From: Helopsaltes ochotensis
Lineage: Eukaryota > Chordata > Aves > Passeriformes > Locustellidae
NCBI GenBank assembly: GCA_013400155.1
Contig: VXBM01000343.1
Span: 357,744-421,743, forward strand
Length of the DNA stretch: 64,000 bases
Direction: 5' to 3'
Every line of letters begins with the position of its first letter. The stretch's first letter is position 1. The notes beneath the pieces are model-generated. The model was not told the origin of the DNA and ran no database searches. It was given only the letters and a program-made list of their open reading frames with translations. Positions 12,540 to 23,600 of this stretch are shown in pieces. The position numbers and the translations under genes are program-made.

Positions 12540-13352
12540 AGAGCCAAAAATGCAGGCAATAGGATATAGGGATGTTGTGACCCCTCGGCCATAACCTGCC
12601 CAGGCACCTGCAGGTGACGGCAAAATCTTAAGTCTCTGTTCATGCTTCTATCAAAAAACTGGGGAGAAACCTTACAACTGGGTTGAGACCCAACAGCTGT
12701 CGGGGTCAAATCCTTTATGTATGGTGTGGTGCACCTCTTCCCTGGTGTTGGGTCATTCACATTAGGAAGTTCTTGTTTATGGTGTGTTGGCCCTATCTGC
12801 CTGCCAGCCTCACCACCAGCCCCTGGCCACTCCCTTCCTACAGCAGGACGTGGGTGAAAATTGCAGGAACATGAGTGAGGAAGCTCGTGGGTGTAGATAC
12901 AGACAGGGAGATGGTTTGCCAATTGCTGTCACGGGCAAAATAGACCCAACTTTGGGTAATTTAGCAATTTATTGCCAATTAATGTTTTAAATTCCTGATT
13001 CAGGAACAGGGAATCAGAGAGGGAAGAAGCATGCCCTAGAACAGCTTTCCCCTCCACTGGTCTTGACGTCCATCTGCCCTTTCTCACTCTTTAGCTCCCC
13101 CTGCACTTCTGCCCAAATGTGTTCTGTCCTTTTGTCTGTACCTGCTACTTAAGGTGCTGCAGCGTGGCTGACAGGGACAGCAGCATCTTGGCATCCCTCC
13201 CTTGAGCAGCCAGGGGCAAAGTGTGAACTGTCTGGAACACGCACAGCGGGCTGTAAACAGCTGGAACTGCCACAGGGGGCAACAGGCGTGGCAGCCCACA
13301 CCCACCCGACTGACAACTACATGAATGGAGAAAGGGCACGTTGGGGTCTACA
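12540..13352 (-). mobile_element. LTR retroelement fragment, minus strand
   Basis: Read on the minus strand, 12,927-13,352 starts TGTAGACCCC and ends GCCCGTGACA. It carries an AATAAA signal (plus 12,968-12,973) about 40 bases before that end, so it behaves like an LTR of about 426 bases. The sequence beyond it (down to about 12,600) has the pattern 'ctgtctgtatctacacccacgag' split by changes, which I associate with an avian retroelement leader or U5 region. No target duplication is visible at 12,927/13,352. The block is richer in G+C than its surroundings. The boundaries and the family are uncertain; no gag, pol or env reading was recognised. Confidence 0.45.
12968..12973 (-). terminator. AATAAA polyadenylation signal in LTR-like block
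   Basis: Plus-strand TTTATT within the minus-strand LTR-like block, at the position expected for the R region. Confidence 0.4.
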
Positions 13353-13806
13353 GAATGTGGTGGGGCCATTGAGGAGGGAGAGAGCAGGGGCTAGGGATGG
13401 TGGACTGGATCCAGCAAGGTAGAGCAATGTAGCTGCACAGGAAAACACCCCAAACTTCAGCAATACGCAGGCTGAGGTCTCCCTAGCAGCCTCGATGTGC
13501 CCCTGGTTTGAGGTGGTGCTCAGGGACACAGTGAATATCCTGCCCTGACTGGCCTGAGGAGCAAAGAGGGGATGGTGCTGGTGCCTCTTCAAATTGTGGA
13601 AGAGGTGCTGTGAAACACCGTGCTGGAGGGCAGGGAACAGTAGGGGCTGAGCTGTGGTGGTACAGGGGGAACAGGACAGCATCCTCCTGCATCTGCCAGA
13701 ATAGAAGCACGTTCTGCTTTGTGGGCCTTTACTGCTTTGTGTTGTTTGATAAAAACCTGTTCTTTGCTTTATCACTCTGCTTTATCACTTTGTACTATGC
13801 AAAGGT
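13353..13806. other. G+C-richer unassigned block between two repeats
   Basis: Composition resembles the LTR-like block to its left. A long minus-strand frame here has no recognisable domain. It may be more of the same retroelement or an unrelated old insertion. Confidence 0.35.
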
Positions 13807-14065
13807 ATCATAGAATCATTGAATCATAGAATGTGTGAATTGGTCTAGTCCCAATCACCCCTGCCATAGGCAAGGACACCTCCTGTGAGACCGGGTTGCT
13901 CAAAGCTCCATCCAACCTGGCCTTACACACTGCCAGTGATAGGATATTCACAAGGTCAGTGGGCAACATGTTCCAGTATGTTACCACTCTCACAGTAAAA
14001 GATTTTTTCATAGTATCTAGCCTAAATTTCTCCTCTTTCAGTTGCTATTCAGGTATTTCAAAGCC
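13807..14065 (-). mobile_element. CR1 LINE 3' end, minus strand
   Basis: Begins on the plus strand with 'tcatagaatcattgaatcat', the reverse complement of the CR1 3' octamer tail. It continues through 'ccaatcacccctgcca' and 'ctcacagtaaaagattttt', the usual order for an inverted CR1 3' region. 5'-truncated near 14,065. Confidence 0.93.
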
Positions 14066-16350
14066 ATTCAAATACAACTTTATAAAGATGTTTGGAAACA
14101 AAATAATTTCTAAATCAAAGGCCTGGAGAAATGTAAAAATGCTCTTTCTTTTTCTTTGCATTTCTTTATCAGAGGTCAAACTAAATTTCAATCAAAACAG
14201 ATAAAAAGAAATCTGGTCATAAAAAATACACTGGAAACTTTTAAATAGCCCTTCACCCTTTGGAAAATTGGCCTGTTGCACCTTCAGCCAAGCTCACCCA
14301 CTCAGTGTGTCTCTAGGAGTTGAAACTTCTGTTTACCCTCAATAAAGACAGAACCTACTGCAGTCATAGAACTGTTGCCAGAAGAAATTAATTCATATAC
14401 AAAAGACTCTTGTATTACACTAAAAAAGTCACAGAAACAAGCAGGCAAAATTAAGATTCTATGTTCATCATAAGGACTAAGGTTATGAGTTATGTCAGCC
14501 CTGTAGTTACCCATGAAGCAAGGGAATTAAAGAAATATTACCTCAAGGAGCACTGGACAGGTAACTTATAACACAAGACTGTTTTTTAGTGCAATAAGGC
14601 ATCTGATTGTGCACAATTACCCAGGAAGGAATTACCTTGATTCTGGCCCATTCAAAACTAATTAGCTTATTAAATGATTTTAAACTTCTTTCAATATTGC
14701 AGGTATACAACACAAAAAAGTCTGAAGTAAACTCAAGAGATGCTAAGGTGAGTAAACTGTCTTAGCTATCCCTAAAAGAAAAAAAAATTATTTCCAATAA
14801 TGCAATCAATGATTGAGCAAAAAGAGGTTCAGTGACTTCTTAAATAGCAGTTTTAAAGGCTCTTTTAACAGACACACTTTGTCCATTCAAAGAGAATGTT
14901 TTCAAGTTTTCAAAACCATTTATAGCCATTTTGATATGTTACATTTTTTACTGTGATTGAAATGCATTTACTGTGATAATTAGAACCAACGGCAAATATA
15001 AGGAAACTTTATAAGGATATTCAATCACTCTAACACAGCTCTAGGACCTGATGGATTTAGTAATGACTTTTAAAGTGAAATTCCAGACAAATCAAATGAT
15101 TAAATACTTCATCCAGTTAAAAAAAAAAGCTAAAGAAGTCTTAGAAAGGATAATATGTACCTATCTTTCCACCCCAGATCATGTTAATTTGTTGAATGAA
15201 AAATTTATCCAAAGCACATAAGCTATTTTTCAGTTCATCTGTTATGGTAGGATTTAGGGAGTTAATGATAATAAAGTCTCTTATCCCTGCAGCATTTTAT
15301 TCTGACTCCAGGAGAGTCAAAGTCTTAATTCTTTTCCATGGAGAAATTATCCTGCTGTTAACCCACCATTATATTTTACATAGTAGAGTTAATGCAAACA
15401 CACTATAGGTGTGTATAACTAAAGCATAATTCATTAAATGAATACAAATTTTATGTAAAACAAGCAATGTAAAGTAATCCTTGAACTTTTCTACCATGTA
15501 GAACACAGAGGTCAGAAAGTTTATTGCAGACCAGAGGGCCATCTTTGATGACTGTGTGATTTCATCAGGATCTCAGGCTGGCCAGTTGTGACTGTGCACC
15601 TCCATCCCCTCTTAGAAGTCTCCATGCAAACATAAGGAAGTGAGTTACACATGTAGGTGTGCCTGCTGTGACAGGCTTTGTCATTCATGTAACATCAGCT
15701 ACTGAAGGCTCATAGAAATATTTGTGCATGTCTATAAAAAAAAAAAGGAGAACCATTCTTGATGCAACTTGATGCATAATCAGTCTTTTTATATATAAAT
15801 CATTTCTTTGGGTGTTAATTAATTTCTAAGATGTTAAGATGTTACATGTTAAATAATGCTGAGAGTGTTTTGCAAATGAATGAACTTCTTATTGCAGCAG
15901 TTCTGTTGAACAAAAATCTTTTAGTTTACAAATGTTCTTTTCATAGTCACTGTATTTCTCCAGATCTGTGGTTGGATAGCTATACTAAAATATGCACAAT
16001 CGCTACTTGTCTAACTTGAAATAATTGTTTCATTTTGATTTGCCAAACTCTTTTGGCTATGTGAATGAGCCAATGTGTTATTTTATACATGTAAACAGAA
16101 TCAAGAGATCTAAGCTTATAGTTTGTCCTTTCTTTCTGTTTTCTGGAGAATATGTACATTTGAATAATAACATGCATTTTGGGATAACCTTCAGTTCTGA
16201 ATACTGTAAAATTGATATATTAGACCAGAGATTTTTGGATTTGATTTTGTTACATCATATCATATTAATATATTGTGTGATTTGAAAGCACCAATCTCAA
16301 ACAAATTATTACTTAGTCTTCCGCAAAAGTGTCTTAGACACTTAAGACAA
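14066..16350. other. unassigned non-coding stretch
   Basis: A+T-rich sequence with no gene or dispersed repeat that I can name. At 16,328-16,349 there are two overlapping short perfect palindromes (arms AGTGTCT and TGTCTTA). Confidence 0.45.
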
Positions 16351-16379
16351 TTAAGTGGTGTGAAAACTCTAAAATTACT

Positions 16380-16786
16380 TACATCCCCCTTAGGTTTAGC
16401 CACTCCCCTTTGACCAATAAGGAGACACAAATGTGAGAAGATATAAATGAAAAGATAACAGTTTGCTAAAAAGAAAAACAGCAACGACCAAAATAACAGC
16501 AATAACCACGAAATGCAAAGGTACTGAGTCTTGTGGACTCCTTGGGAACAAGAAAACAAGATGGTGGAAGGGCCCCTCCCTTCGAGATGGTGACCAGTGT
16601 AGCAGCCTGCATGGGCCAGAAGAAAAAGACAAGATGGTGGCGAAGTCCCCTTCTCCAGACCATGTGGCGGAGAGAAAGAACAAAGGAAAAAAAGCAAGAC
16701 AGCAACCGAACCCCCTTGGCTCCAAGAATTCCTCAATTCAACAACAGGGGATAGGGACAAAAAAAACCCCTGGAAAACCTTTTTTT
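16380..16786. repeat. possible older retroelement block with duplicated AGATGGTG motif
   Basis: The block contains a degenerate duplication about 73 bases apart: caagatggtgg at 16,557 and at 16,630, each followed by similar C-rich sequence, with a gagatggtgacc between them. AAGATGGTGG is close to the YY1 site AAGATGGCGG. The composition differs from the A+T-rich flank. The younger solo LTR inserted at its right edge. It could be a decayed LTR or unique sequence; I could not identify it. Confidence 0.3.
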
Positions 16787-16790
16787 GTCC
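16755..16790. repeat. perfect 11-bp inverted repeat at LTR insertion site
   Basis: GGACAAAAAAA (16,755-16,765) pairs with TTTTTTTGTCC (16,780-16,790) around a 14-base loop. The right arm ends within the duplicated target gtcca of the adjoining LTR. Confidence 0.85.
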
Positions 16791-16791
16791 A
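16787..16791. other. target-site duplication, left copy (gtcca)
   Basis: gtcca immediately before the LTR terminal TG; identical to 17,625-17,629. Confidence 0.85.
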
Positions 16792-17422
16792 TGTGATAAA
16801 TGAATGGAGTAATTGTGTTTTATTCAATATAGTTGATGTGTAATGGTAAAATAATGTTGTGCTTGGGCTAAATAATAAAATAACCAGGGCTGAAACTGAG
16901 ACAAGCAGAGGCTATGTCATCCCTCCCTGAAAGATCACCTACGCCAGGATGAGAAGAAACAGCCTTTTGCATCTGAATGAAGGCAGAGTCAGCTGGGAGC
17001 AGAGTTGTTAAGCACTTGAAAGAAGGATGGTGCAGAAGGATGAACAGACCACCCACAGCAGAGTCCAACAAAAGGAAGACTCGATGATTTTGGCCAGGTG
17101 TGTGGGTGGACCCGAATCAGTGGAAAATTGTATATGAATTAACAGTTCCAGTAAAGCCGAATCAAGCAGGTACACCCTCCCAAAACAACCGCTTACAGGA
17201 ATGCAGAAAGGAAAGTTATCTACTCATCGACTGTGCCAGGTGTGCTTCGAACCGAGCTCTGCCAGAGGTGAATCTGAATGCCTGGGTCCACCTGCACAAA
17301 TCGAGCAGCTGCTCCTTCCTCTAAGTGCCGTTTACCAGAGAAAAAGGCGCTACATGAATATGTGAAGAAACCACTCTAGACTAAGAGATGCGAGATGACA
17401 CACAGCCCAGCCAGAAAAACTG

Positions 17423-17430
17423 TATAAAAG
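17423..17430 (+). promoter_or_regulatory. LTR TATA box
   Basis: tataaaag in the U3 end of the solo LTR, about 158 bases before the polyadenylation signal. It would start transcription near 17,455. Confidence 0.7.
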
Positions 17431-17580
17431 CAAGCCCCAAAAGGACTGCATTTATGAACCTAGGAGGACTCTGTGCTGGTCCATGGTTCACCTAATTCTG
17501 ATCACCTGGCTCGGAGCTGATTTCGTTCATGGCTTTCAAATTTTATACCTAAATTTCTGTATTTTGTATTTGAATTGCTT

Positions 17581-17586
17581 AATAAA
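17581..17586 (+). terminator. LTR polyadenylation signal
   Basis: aataaa 39 bases before the end of the LTR; the usual R-region position. Confidence 0.7.
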
Positions 17587-17624
17587 ATCTTTATAAATTT
17601 TAATTTGTGATTTCATTTATGTCA

Positions 17625-17629
17625 GTCCA
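17625..17629. other. target-site duplication, right copy (gtcca)
   Basis: gtcca immediately after the terminal CA of the solo LTR. Confidence 0.85.
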
Positions 17630-18159
17630 AAAGGCTCCAATATTGCCAAAAACACTGGAAGAAACCTCCTAGAAAGTTGCAGGTCTGATCCTTTCTTAGC
17701 ACAAGCTTCTCCGTGGAAGAAAAAAGGGAGCATATGAAGCAGTCCTGATGGTACATGGGGGTGCTGGCACATCTGGAAAGCTCCAGGCCTTCAGAGTCAG
17801 CCTGCCTGCTTCCTTTCACCTGAACGGACACAGTGAATGTCAGTGCAGTTCCCAGTCACCGCTGCCTTGCAGGGCAGAAGTAATGCTCCTGCTGAGCACC
17901 AAAATGAAATAGGCCCAGTCCAGCAGTTCAAAGTGACAAAAATGATCTGGAACAGTTCCGGACTGCAAAATACAGGTTCTCAGGCTGTAGCTCAGAGACC
18001 CGCCGGAGGCAATCCCCTCAGTAGCCCAGAGAGAACAAAAGAGAGCTTGTAGATATCCATTTCCCATTTTTAAAGGGACCTCACCAGCCCCCTTCTGTGA
18101 ACCTGATGTAAAACATGTAAGTGCTGTTTCCCAGGTTGTTGTGTCTTAAAATGACCTTG
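17630..18159. other. unassigned sequence between LTR and CR1
   Basis: Moderately G+C-rich; no named repeat or gene. Together with 16,380-16,786 it may be one older repeat split by the LTR, or the decayed 5' part of the following CR1. Confidence 0.35.
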
Positions 18160-18589
18160 AAAACACCCTGCACAGATTAGCATGGAGGAAATACAGGATA
18201 CACAGTTTTGCGGTCACCTGAGGCAAAACCCAAGAATTAAAAATGAAAAAATGTGTCCCCGAGTCTTAGGAGAGCAGGCTTCCAGATCCTCAAGGAGATA
18301 ATCAACAGGATCCCTGTAAGATTGCCTTCAGGGGCAAGGGAGTGAAACACAGCTGGCAGAGATTTGAGGAAGTCTTCCAGAGAGTGCAAGAACTAGCGAT
18401 TCCCAGAGCAAGAAATTGGGCAAGGAAGGCAAGAGATTGGCATGGCTGAATAAGAAACTGCTGGCCAAACTAGGGGAAAAGAAGAAAATGCATACTGGGA
18501 ACCAGGACGGATAACCTGCCAAGGGTGTAGAGAAGTTTGGTTGTGTAGGGTTAAGGTAAGGAAGGCCATGGCAAGATTGGAACTGAACT

Positions 18590-19105
18590 TGGCAGGCAAA
18601 GGGACGCAAAGGGGCACAAAGGATGGAAGGGCTTCTACAAGTACATTAACCAGAAAGGGAAGACCAAAGAGAGTGTCTGATAAACAAAGCTGTTAAATTG
18701 GTAATGGAGGAAAGGACTGAGGTATTTATTAATATTTTTGCCTCAGTCTTCAATGGTAAACTCTCTTCTCACACCTTCAAGTGGATGGACAGCTGGATGG
18801 GGACTGGAAGAACAAAATCCCACCCACTCTAAGAGAAGATCTGATGTTGACAACCTGAGGAACCTGAACCTACATAAACTTATGGGACCTGACCAGCTGC
18901 ATCCCACAGTCCTGAGGGAACTGGCTGATGTAGTTCCCAAGCCATTCTCCAGGATATTTGAAGTGTCGTGGGCAAGTTCCAGGTGACTGGAAAAGGGGTA
19001 ATGTGGTACCCATCTTTAAAAAGGCAAGAAATGAGGACAAACTGCAAACACTGCAAACTAATGATTTGTCAGCCTCACCTCTGTGCTTGCGAAGATTATT
19101 ACATT
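18590..19105 (+). pseudogene. CR1 ORF2 reverse-transcriptase remnant, N-terminal half
   Basis: Translated pieces in shifting frames read like CR1 ORF2: 'GFYKYINQKGKTKESV' (about 18,630-18,680), 'FASVFNGKLS' (about 18,740-18,770), 'LRELADVVPKPFSRIFE' (about 18,910-18,960) and 'FVSLTSVLAKI' (about 19,065-19,100). In the family this is the start of the reverse transcriptase, which copies CR1 RNA at a nicked chromosomal target. Several stops and frame changes break it. The endonuclease domain is not recognisable upstream. Confidence 0.85.
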
Positions 19106-19640
19106 TCTATTACATTTTGACACCTTTATTGCCATAAATGGGGCTCTTATTGTACTGATACATAGCATCCTGTACAATGCAATGCTCCTACCAGAAGCTT
19201 AAGAGACACACAAGAGAGTTAGAACAAGTGAAATGTTAAAATATTTTGGGCGAATCGGTAAGGTCATTGCAGTGCACATGTCTTTCTAACTCATTTTATA
19301 TTTATGAAAATAGTTTTTAGCTCTAATAAGTCATTAGTATTTTTTGACACTTCTAATGAGAAATCAGACTAACTGGAAGGGAACAGAGTGGCTCTCTGCT
19401 GCCATGTATTTCAAAATTTCTTACAATAATACCACATGTTTCTCTGGACACAAGATGAATATCCATCTATTTTATGACTGAATAGGGGTTTACACTTGTC
19501 ATTATCAGGGTCAAAATACTTGTAGTCCTGCATTTCTGTGCTGAAAGAAATTGAAGGCCCACATGAAGATTAAGTAGTGAAGCTTACTAGATCAGACCAT
19601 GCAATGCACACAGTTTAATTTGATTCACAGCAGGCTCAGC
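19106..19640. other. non-CR1 segment inside the CR1 copy
   Basis: A+T-rich sequence that does not match CR1 reading frames and replaces the part of the reverse transcriptase between the LTSV block and the catalytic box. No LTR ends, poly(A) tail or clear duplication were found at its edges. It may be an insertion of an unknown element or filler from a deletion. Confidence 0.5.
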
Positions 19641-19743
19641 AGAAACATGGTATTTGGTGTACATATTTTTCACTGGGTTAAGACCAGGCTAGTTGGCTGG
19701 GCCCAGGGAAAGGCAGTGAAGGTTCTGCATCCAGTCCTGTTCA

Positions 19744-20184
19744 GTGTCTTTTCTGATGATCCAAATGAGGGGATTGATCCCCTCCATCCACAGCAAATTA
19801 GCAGATGACACCGAGTTGGGTGTCAGAGTTGCTCAGCTGGAGGGTAGGAGGGCTCTGCAGAGGGACCTGGAGAGGCTGGATCGATGGGCCGAGTCCAACA
19901 ATGTGAGGTTTAACAAGACCAAGTGCCAGGTGCTGCACTTTGGCCACAGCAATCCCCTGCAGTGCTGCAGGCTGGGGACAGAGTGGCTGGACTGTGGCCA
20001 GGCAGAAAGGGACCTGGGGGTGCTGGTGACAGCGGCTGAACATGAGCCAGGCTGTGCCCAGGTGGGCAAGAAGGCCAAAGGCATCCTGGCCTGGATCAGC
20101 AGTGGTGTGGCCAGCAGGAGCAGGGCAGGGATTGTCCCCCTGTGCCGGGCACTGCTGAGGACACACCTCAAACCCTGTGTTTAG
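19744..20184 (+). pseudogene. CR1 ORF2 reverse-transcriptase remnant, catalytic box and C-terminal part
   Basis: The longest intact CR1 frame in the window (about 146 codons). The catalytic box reads KLADDTELG, with Ala-Asp-Asp at 19,801-19,809; the usual family reading is KFADDTKLG, so the Phe is Leu here but both Asp remain. Downstream blocks typical of the family are present: 'LQRDLERLDRWAE', 'RFNKTKCQVLHFG', 'ERDLGVLV', 'KKAKGILAWI' and 'SRAGIVPLCRALLRTHL'. The preceding piece 'PVLFSVFSDDPNEGID' is in another frame, so a frameshift lies just before the box. The first Met is only the first ATG of the frame and is not a real start. Confidence 0.9.
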
Positions 20185-20672
20185 TTTTGGGCTCTTCACT
20201 ACAGGAAGGTCATTCTGGTGTTGGATTGAGTCCAGAGAAGGGCAGTGGAGCTGGTGAAGGGTCTGGAGCACCAGTCCTGTGAGGAGTGGCCAAGGGAGCT
20301 GGGGCCAAAGGAGGCTCAGGGGAGACCTCATCACTCCCTACACCTGCCTGAAAGGAGGCTGTAGCCAGGTGGGAGTTGGTCTCTTCTCCCAGGCCACCAG
20401 CTCAGGACAAGAGGACACAGTCTTAAACTGGGCCGGGGGAGGTTTAGGTTGGACATCAGGGACTAGTTCTTCATAGAAAGAGAGATTGGGCATTGGAATG
20501 GGCTGCCCAGGGAGGTGGTGGTGTCACCATCCCTGGAGGTGTTTAAGAAAAGACTGTATGTGGCACTTTAGTGCTAGAGTTCGAGTTGACAAGGTGGTGT
20601 AAGGTCATAGATTGGACTCTGATCTCAAAATTCTTCTCCAGCCAAGGTAATTCCGTGATTCTGTGATACTGC

Positions 20673-23600
20673 AGGAGAGAATACTCTTCTTCTGTAAGGA
20701 CTATTTAAGATGTAAAAGATATGAAACTATAGTCAAAATCCTGAGTTATTAAGTCTCTTCAAAAAGGTAAGCACAAAAATATTTATAGAAACCGGAATTA
20801 CTGGAGTACCTACTGACTTTTGGGACATATCTAGTTGTTTGTAGTTAACTCCAAAGATCTATAGTGAATACAGATTTTTTTTTGGCTGCTGTCAAAATTT
20901 GGCACTTATGCCAAACCATAACCAGAGCAAGTTGGTTCAATGCTTTCAATAAAAGGTGCTGAATTTTACTCCATTTGAAACTGTAGAACTGCAGAGGTAG
21001 GTAAGCACTTTCCTGTAGCTGCCTGAGATGGAGAGATGTATGTGGCTCTGTCTCTTCCAGGCACATTATCTATTCACTCAGTGTTTCATTTCTTCTGAAG
21101 TCGAAGCCCAGGTAGACAAAATAATATATTCACTGTGGAAAATTAAGTATTACCCACCAGATGCCCATCTATAATATATGTGTTACTTCTGTAATCAGAA
21201 TTTGGGCCAGAAGCATTGATACATGGTGTTTATCTTGAAATATGCACTTAATGTTTTCTTGTTGAATCACAGAGCACTGGAAAAACTGGTATACAGCTTT
21301 TAGTAGAAATGAAACATTGATGTATAGTTGTTACACTGTCTACCTGAATTCTTAAATGGTGATCATTAATTACTCAACTTGCTTGCTTTATGCATGGCAA
21401 GGTGAATTATACCTGCAGTGGGTAGTACCTATTGTTCAAACTTACAATATCCATGTTCCATAGCATGCAAGAACAAGCTTAGTTTTTGGCAAGACAAAAT
21501 GTCACACAGCAACTATTGGCAATGAATTACAGTTTTTCAGAATTTGCTGCTTGAGTGAGTTGCAGGCAGCTTTTGAACAGCAACTTTTAAGCACATATTG
21601 CCAGATGGGGTGGGGTAGGGGCAAGGGAGGGACTTGACACCAAGCTGTGCAGGGCAGTAGATAAAGAACTTAGGTTAGCAAAGCATCTTGCTCTTTGGAT
21701 GTACTCCTTCTACCCAGGTTGGTTCCTTCAGCTCCCTCAAATGAACCCTGTGGGCTGTTCAGCTCAGCAAGAACCACACAGGACACTCGATGAGGAGAAG
21801 GACCCAAAAGAGGGCCTTTTGTTTATTCTTTCTTTCTTAAATAGACCGCAGGTCCATGCCAGGGATTGGATGAGAAGGTGAACACCTCTCATCTCCACTG
21901 GCCCAGCTGACGGTCAGTCAGTACAATTTGCATCTAAAGGTATGTGATGTTTACCAATCCATTTCCCAAAACAAACCTTATCTTACAGATACACCAGCGT
22001 GAGAACGGCAAAGCACTACCTAAACATTGAGGATTCTGACTCCATTCTAAAAGCTAAGAAACACATCAGAAAGGCTGCAAAAATCAGGGCAACATCACCC
22101 TGCTGTAATTTACAACTTAGCTTATGTGTCCTGTAAAGCTGAATTTCGTAGATGTTTTCTCAGTTTAGCTAGTGTGTAGGTAGCCTCAGGCTCCTATGGA
22201 ATACAGTTATTTCAGATTGCTTTCCAAATACAGCACCAGTACCTTTCCTCTCCCTTGACTCTCTGATAAAACAGCTGGAAGCTAAAATATTCATTCAGGA
22301 ATCAATAAAGGAAAATTACTGCCTCAATCAGTTGGGAGAAAAATGCACATGTCCCACCAGTGTGTTCCCCCTTCCTACTATCAATAGGGCGCTCTTCTCC
22401 TTCATGGCTGAAGCTGTTCTGTCAACGAAGCCACGACCCAGGAGTACAGTGAGGAAGAGTAAGGAACAACCTACTTCCAGAGCCAGGTGGAAGCAGGTAT
22501 TTAGAGCACCCTACCAAAGCAAACAAAGCACAGCTTTCAGACACTGCAGTAGCCATTTTGCTTTAAATGTTCTTCAGGCACAGATCAAGAGTTAGTGTAC
22601 AATATTTTTTTCTTCCATGGGGTGTGACCTTCACATTAGCTTTATTTTATAGAGACAGACTTTCAAGAGGCTTCTCCAGAATGACAGAAGCAGATGCTTC
22701 AGGAAAAACACTTCAGGAAGAGGAAAGTCAGCCCTTACATTCTTAAGGGCAACTTTGGACTGTAGGTCTCAAATGACAACAGTTTCCTGTTTATTACCTC
22801 AGCAGCTGGAGAAGAGACAGGCTGAAAAAATGACTGATTGTCTGGCAGTTACTGGCTACTTTTACTGAGTTTCCTTTGCACCTAGGAGGTGCTGTAGTTT
22901 ACTATGCACACTGTGGGAAAGCTACACATCTAAATCAGCAGAGCACAGGTTAGTGCAATTGGTGCATTACAGATTGCACTTCAGTGCAGAGTATTTCAAT
23001 GTGTATTTTCCTTTCACCTCCAGACTGGCCAGTGGCTTTTCATCCTCTCATTTTCGAACTAATGTGATACAGTGGAGAGTTTAGTAGGACAAAGATTCAG
23101 GGCACTGTAACACGTAGCTGTGAAATGTTGACATCTTTGGCACTAACGCAGGGTAAATATGTGATTCTTATTCTTTGACAACATTTTAAAATATTGATTT
23201 AATGTTTTGTAACTGCATTAGATTCACTCTATCTTAAAAAGTACATAGCCATTATCCAGATAGCATAAATACAAAGTGATGAACTAATGTTATTCAATTC
23301 TAATCTCCCAAAGTGTCATTTCCTCCTAGGCTTCCATTTCACTTCTGGAATAACAAACAGAAGTGCTGGTTCTGATTGATAGCTTTGGCCACAAGGAACT
23401 AAACTGAGATCACAATTTTGTTTAACATAGGCATTACAATCTGTCTCTGTTATGATTTCAATATGCTGAAATAAAGAACACATGGCCCCACTCAGAAGTT
23501 ACCTCAGCACTCCTGCCTGTTCTGTTTGACATCTTTCATCAAAAATTTGGACTGAAAGCTTCCTAGATCATGTTATATTTACAGAGTACTTTGACGAAAC

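Larger units (their letters stand above)
16792..17624 (+). mobile_element. solo LTR of an avian endogenous retrovirus (833 bp)
   Basis: The element starts TGTGATAAATGAAT and ends ATTTCATTTATGTCA. These ends are imperfect inverted repeats, as LTR ends usually are, and begin TG and finish CA. It is flanked by perfect 5-bp duplications (gtcca). Plus orientation is shown by a TATA box (tataaaag, 17,423-17,430) and a downstream polyadenylation signal (aataaa, 17,581-17,586), which define U3, R and U5. There is no internal retroviral sequence, so it is a solo LTR left by recombination. The 5-bp duplication suits a class III (ERVL-like) element, but other retrovirus groups can also give 5-6 bp. The intact ends suggest it is fairly young. 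Solo LTR identity is strong; family is inferred. Confidence 0.9.
18160..20672 (+). mobile_element. CR1 LINE, largest copy in the window, internally rearranged
   Basis: Three CR1 parts follow each other on the plus strand. About 18,300-19,105 is ORF2 up to the middle of the reverse transcriptase. About 19,640-20,190 is the reverse-transcriptase catalytic box and C-terminal region. About 20,190-20,672 is the 3' untranslated region, with the words 'ggctgcccagggaggtgg' and 'ccatccctggaggtgttta' and an octamer-like end ('gtgattctgtgata'). About 500 bases between the first two parts (19,106-19,640) do not read as CR1. Because the normal distance there is about 330 bases, both a loss of CR1 sequence and a gain of foreign sequence are likely. 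Many stops and frameshifts; not mobile. Confidence 0.93.

Noticed and set aside
13317..13775. Minus-strand open frame of 152 codons
   Set aside because: Cys/Ser/Pro-rich low-information sequence in a G+C-richer block; no retroviral or host domain recognised.
16260..16760. Minus-strand open frame of 166 codons and its overlapping frames
   Set aside because: Several frames on both strands are open at once, which points to composition rather than coding. Part of a repeat-like block.
19798..20334. Minus-strand frame of 178 codons
   Set aside because: Antisense shadow of the CR1 reverse-transcriptase frame.
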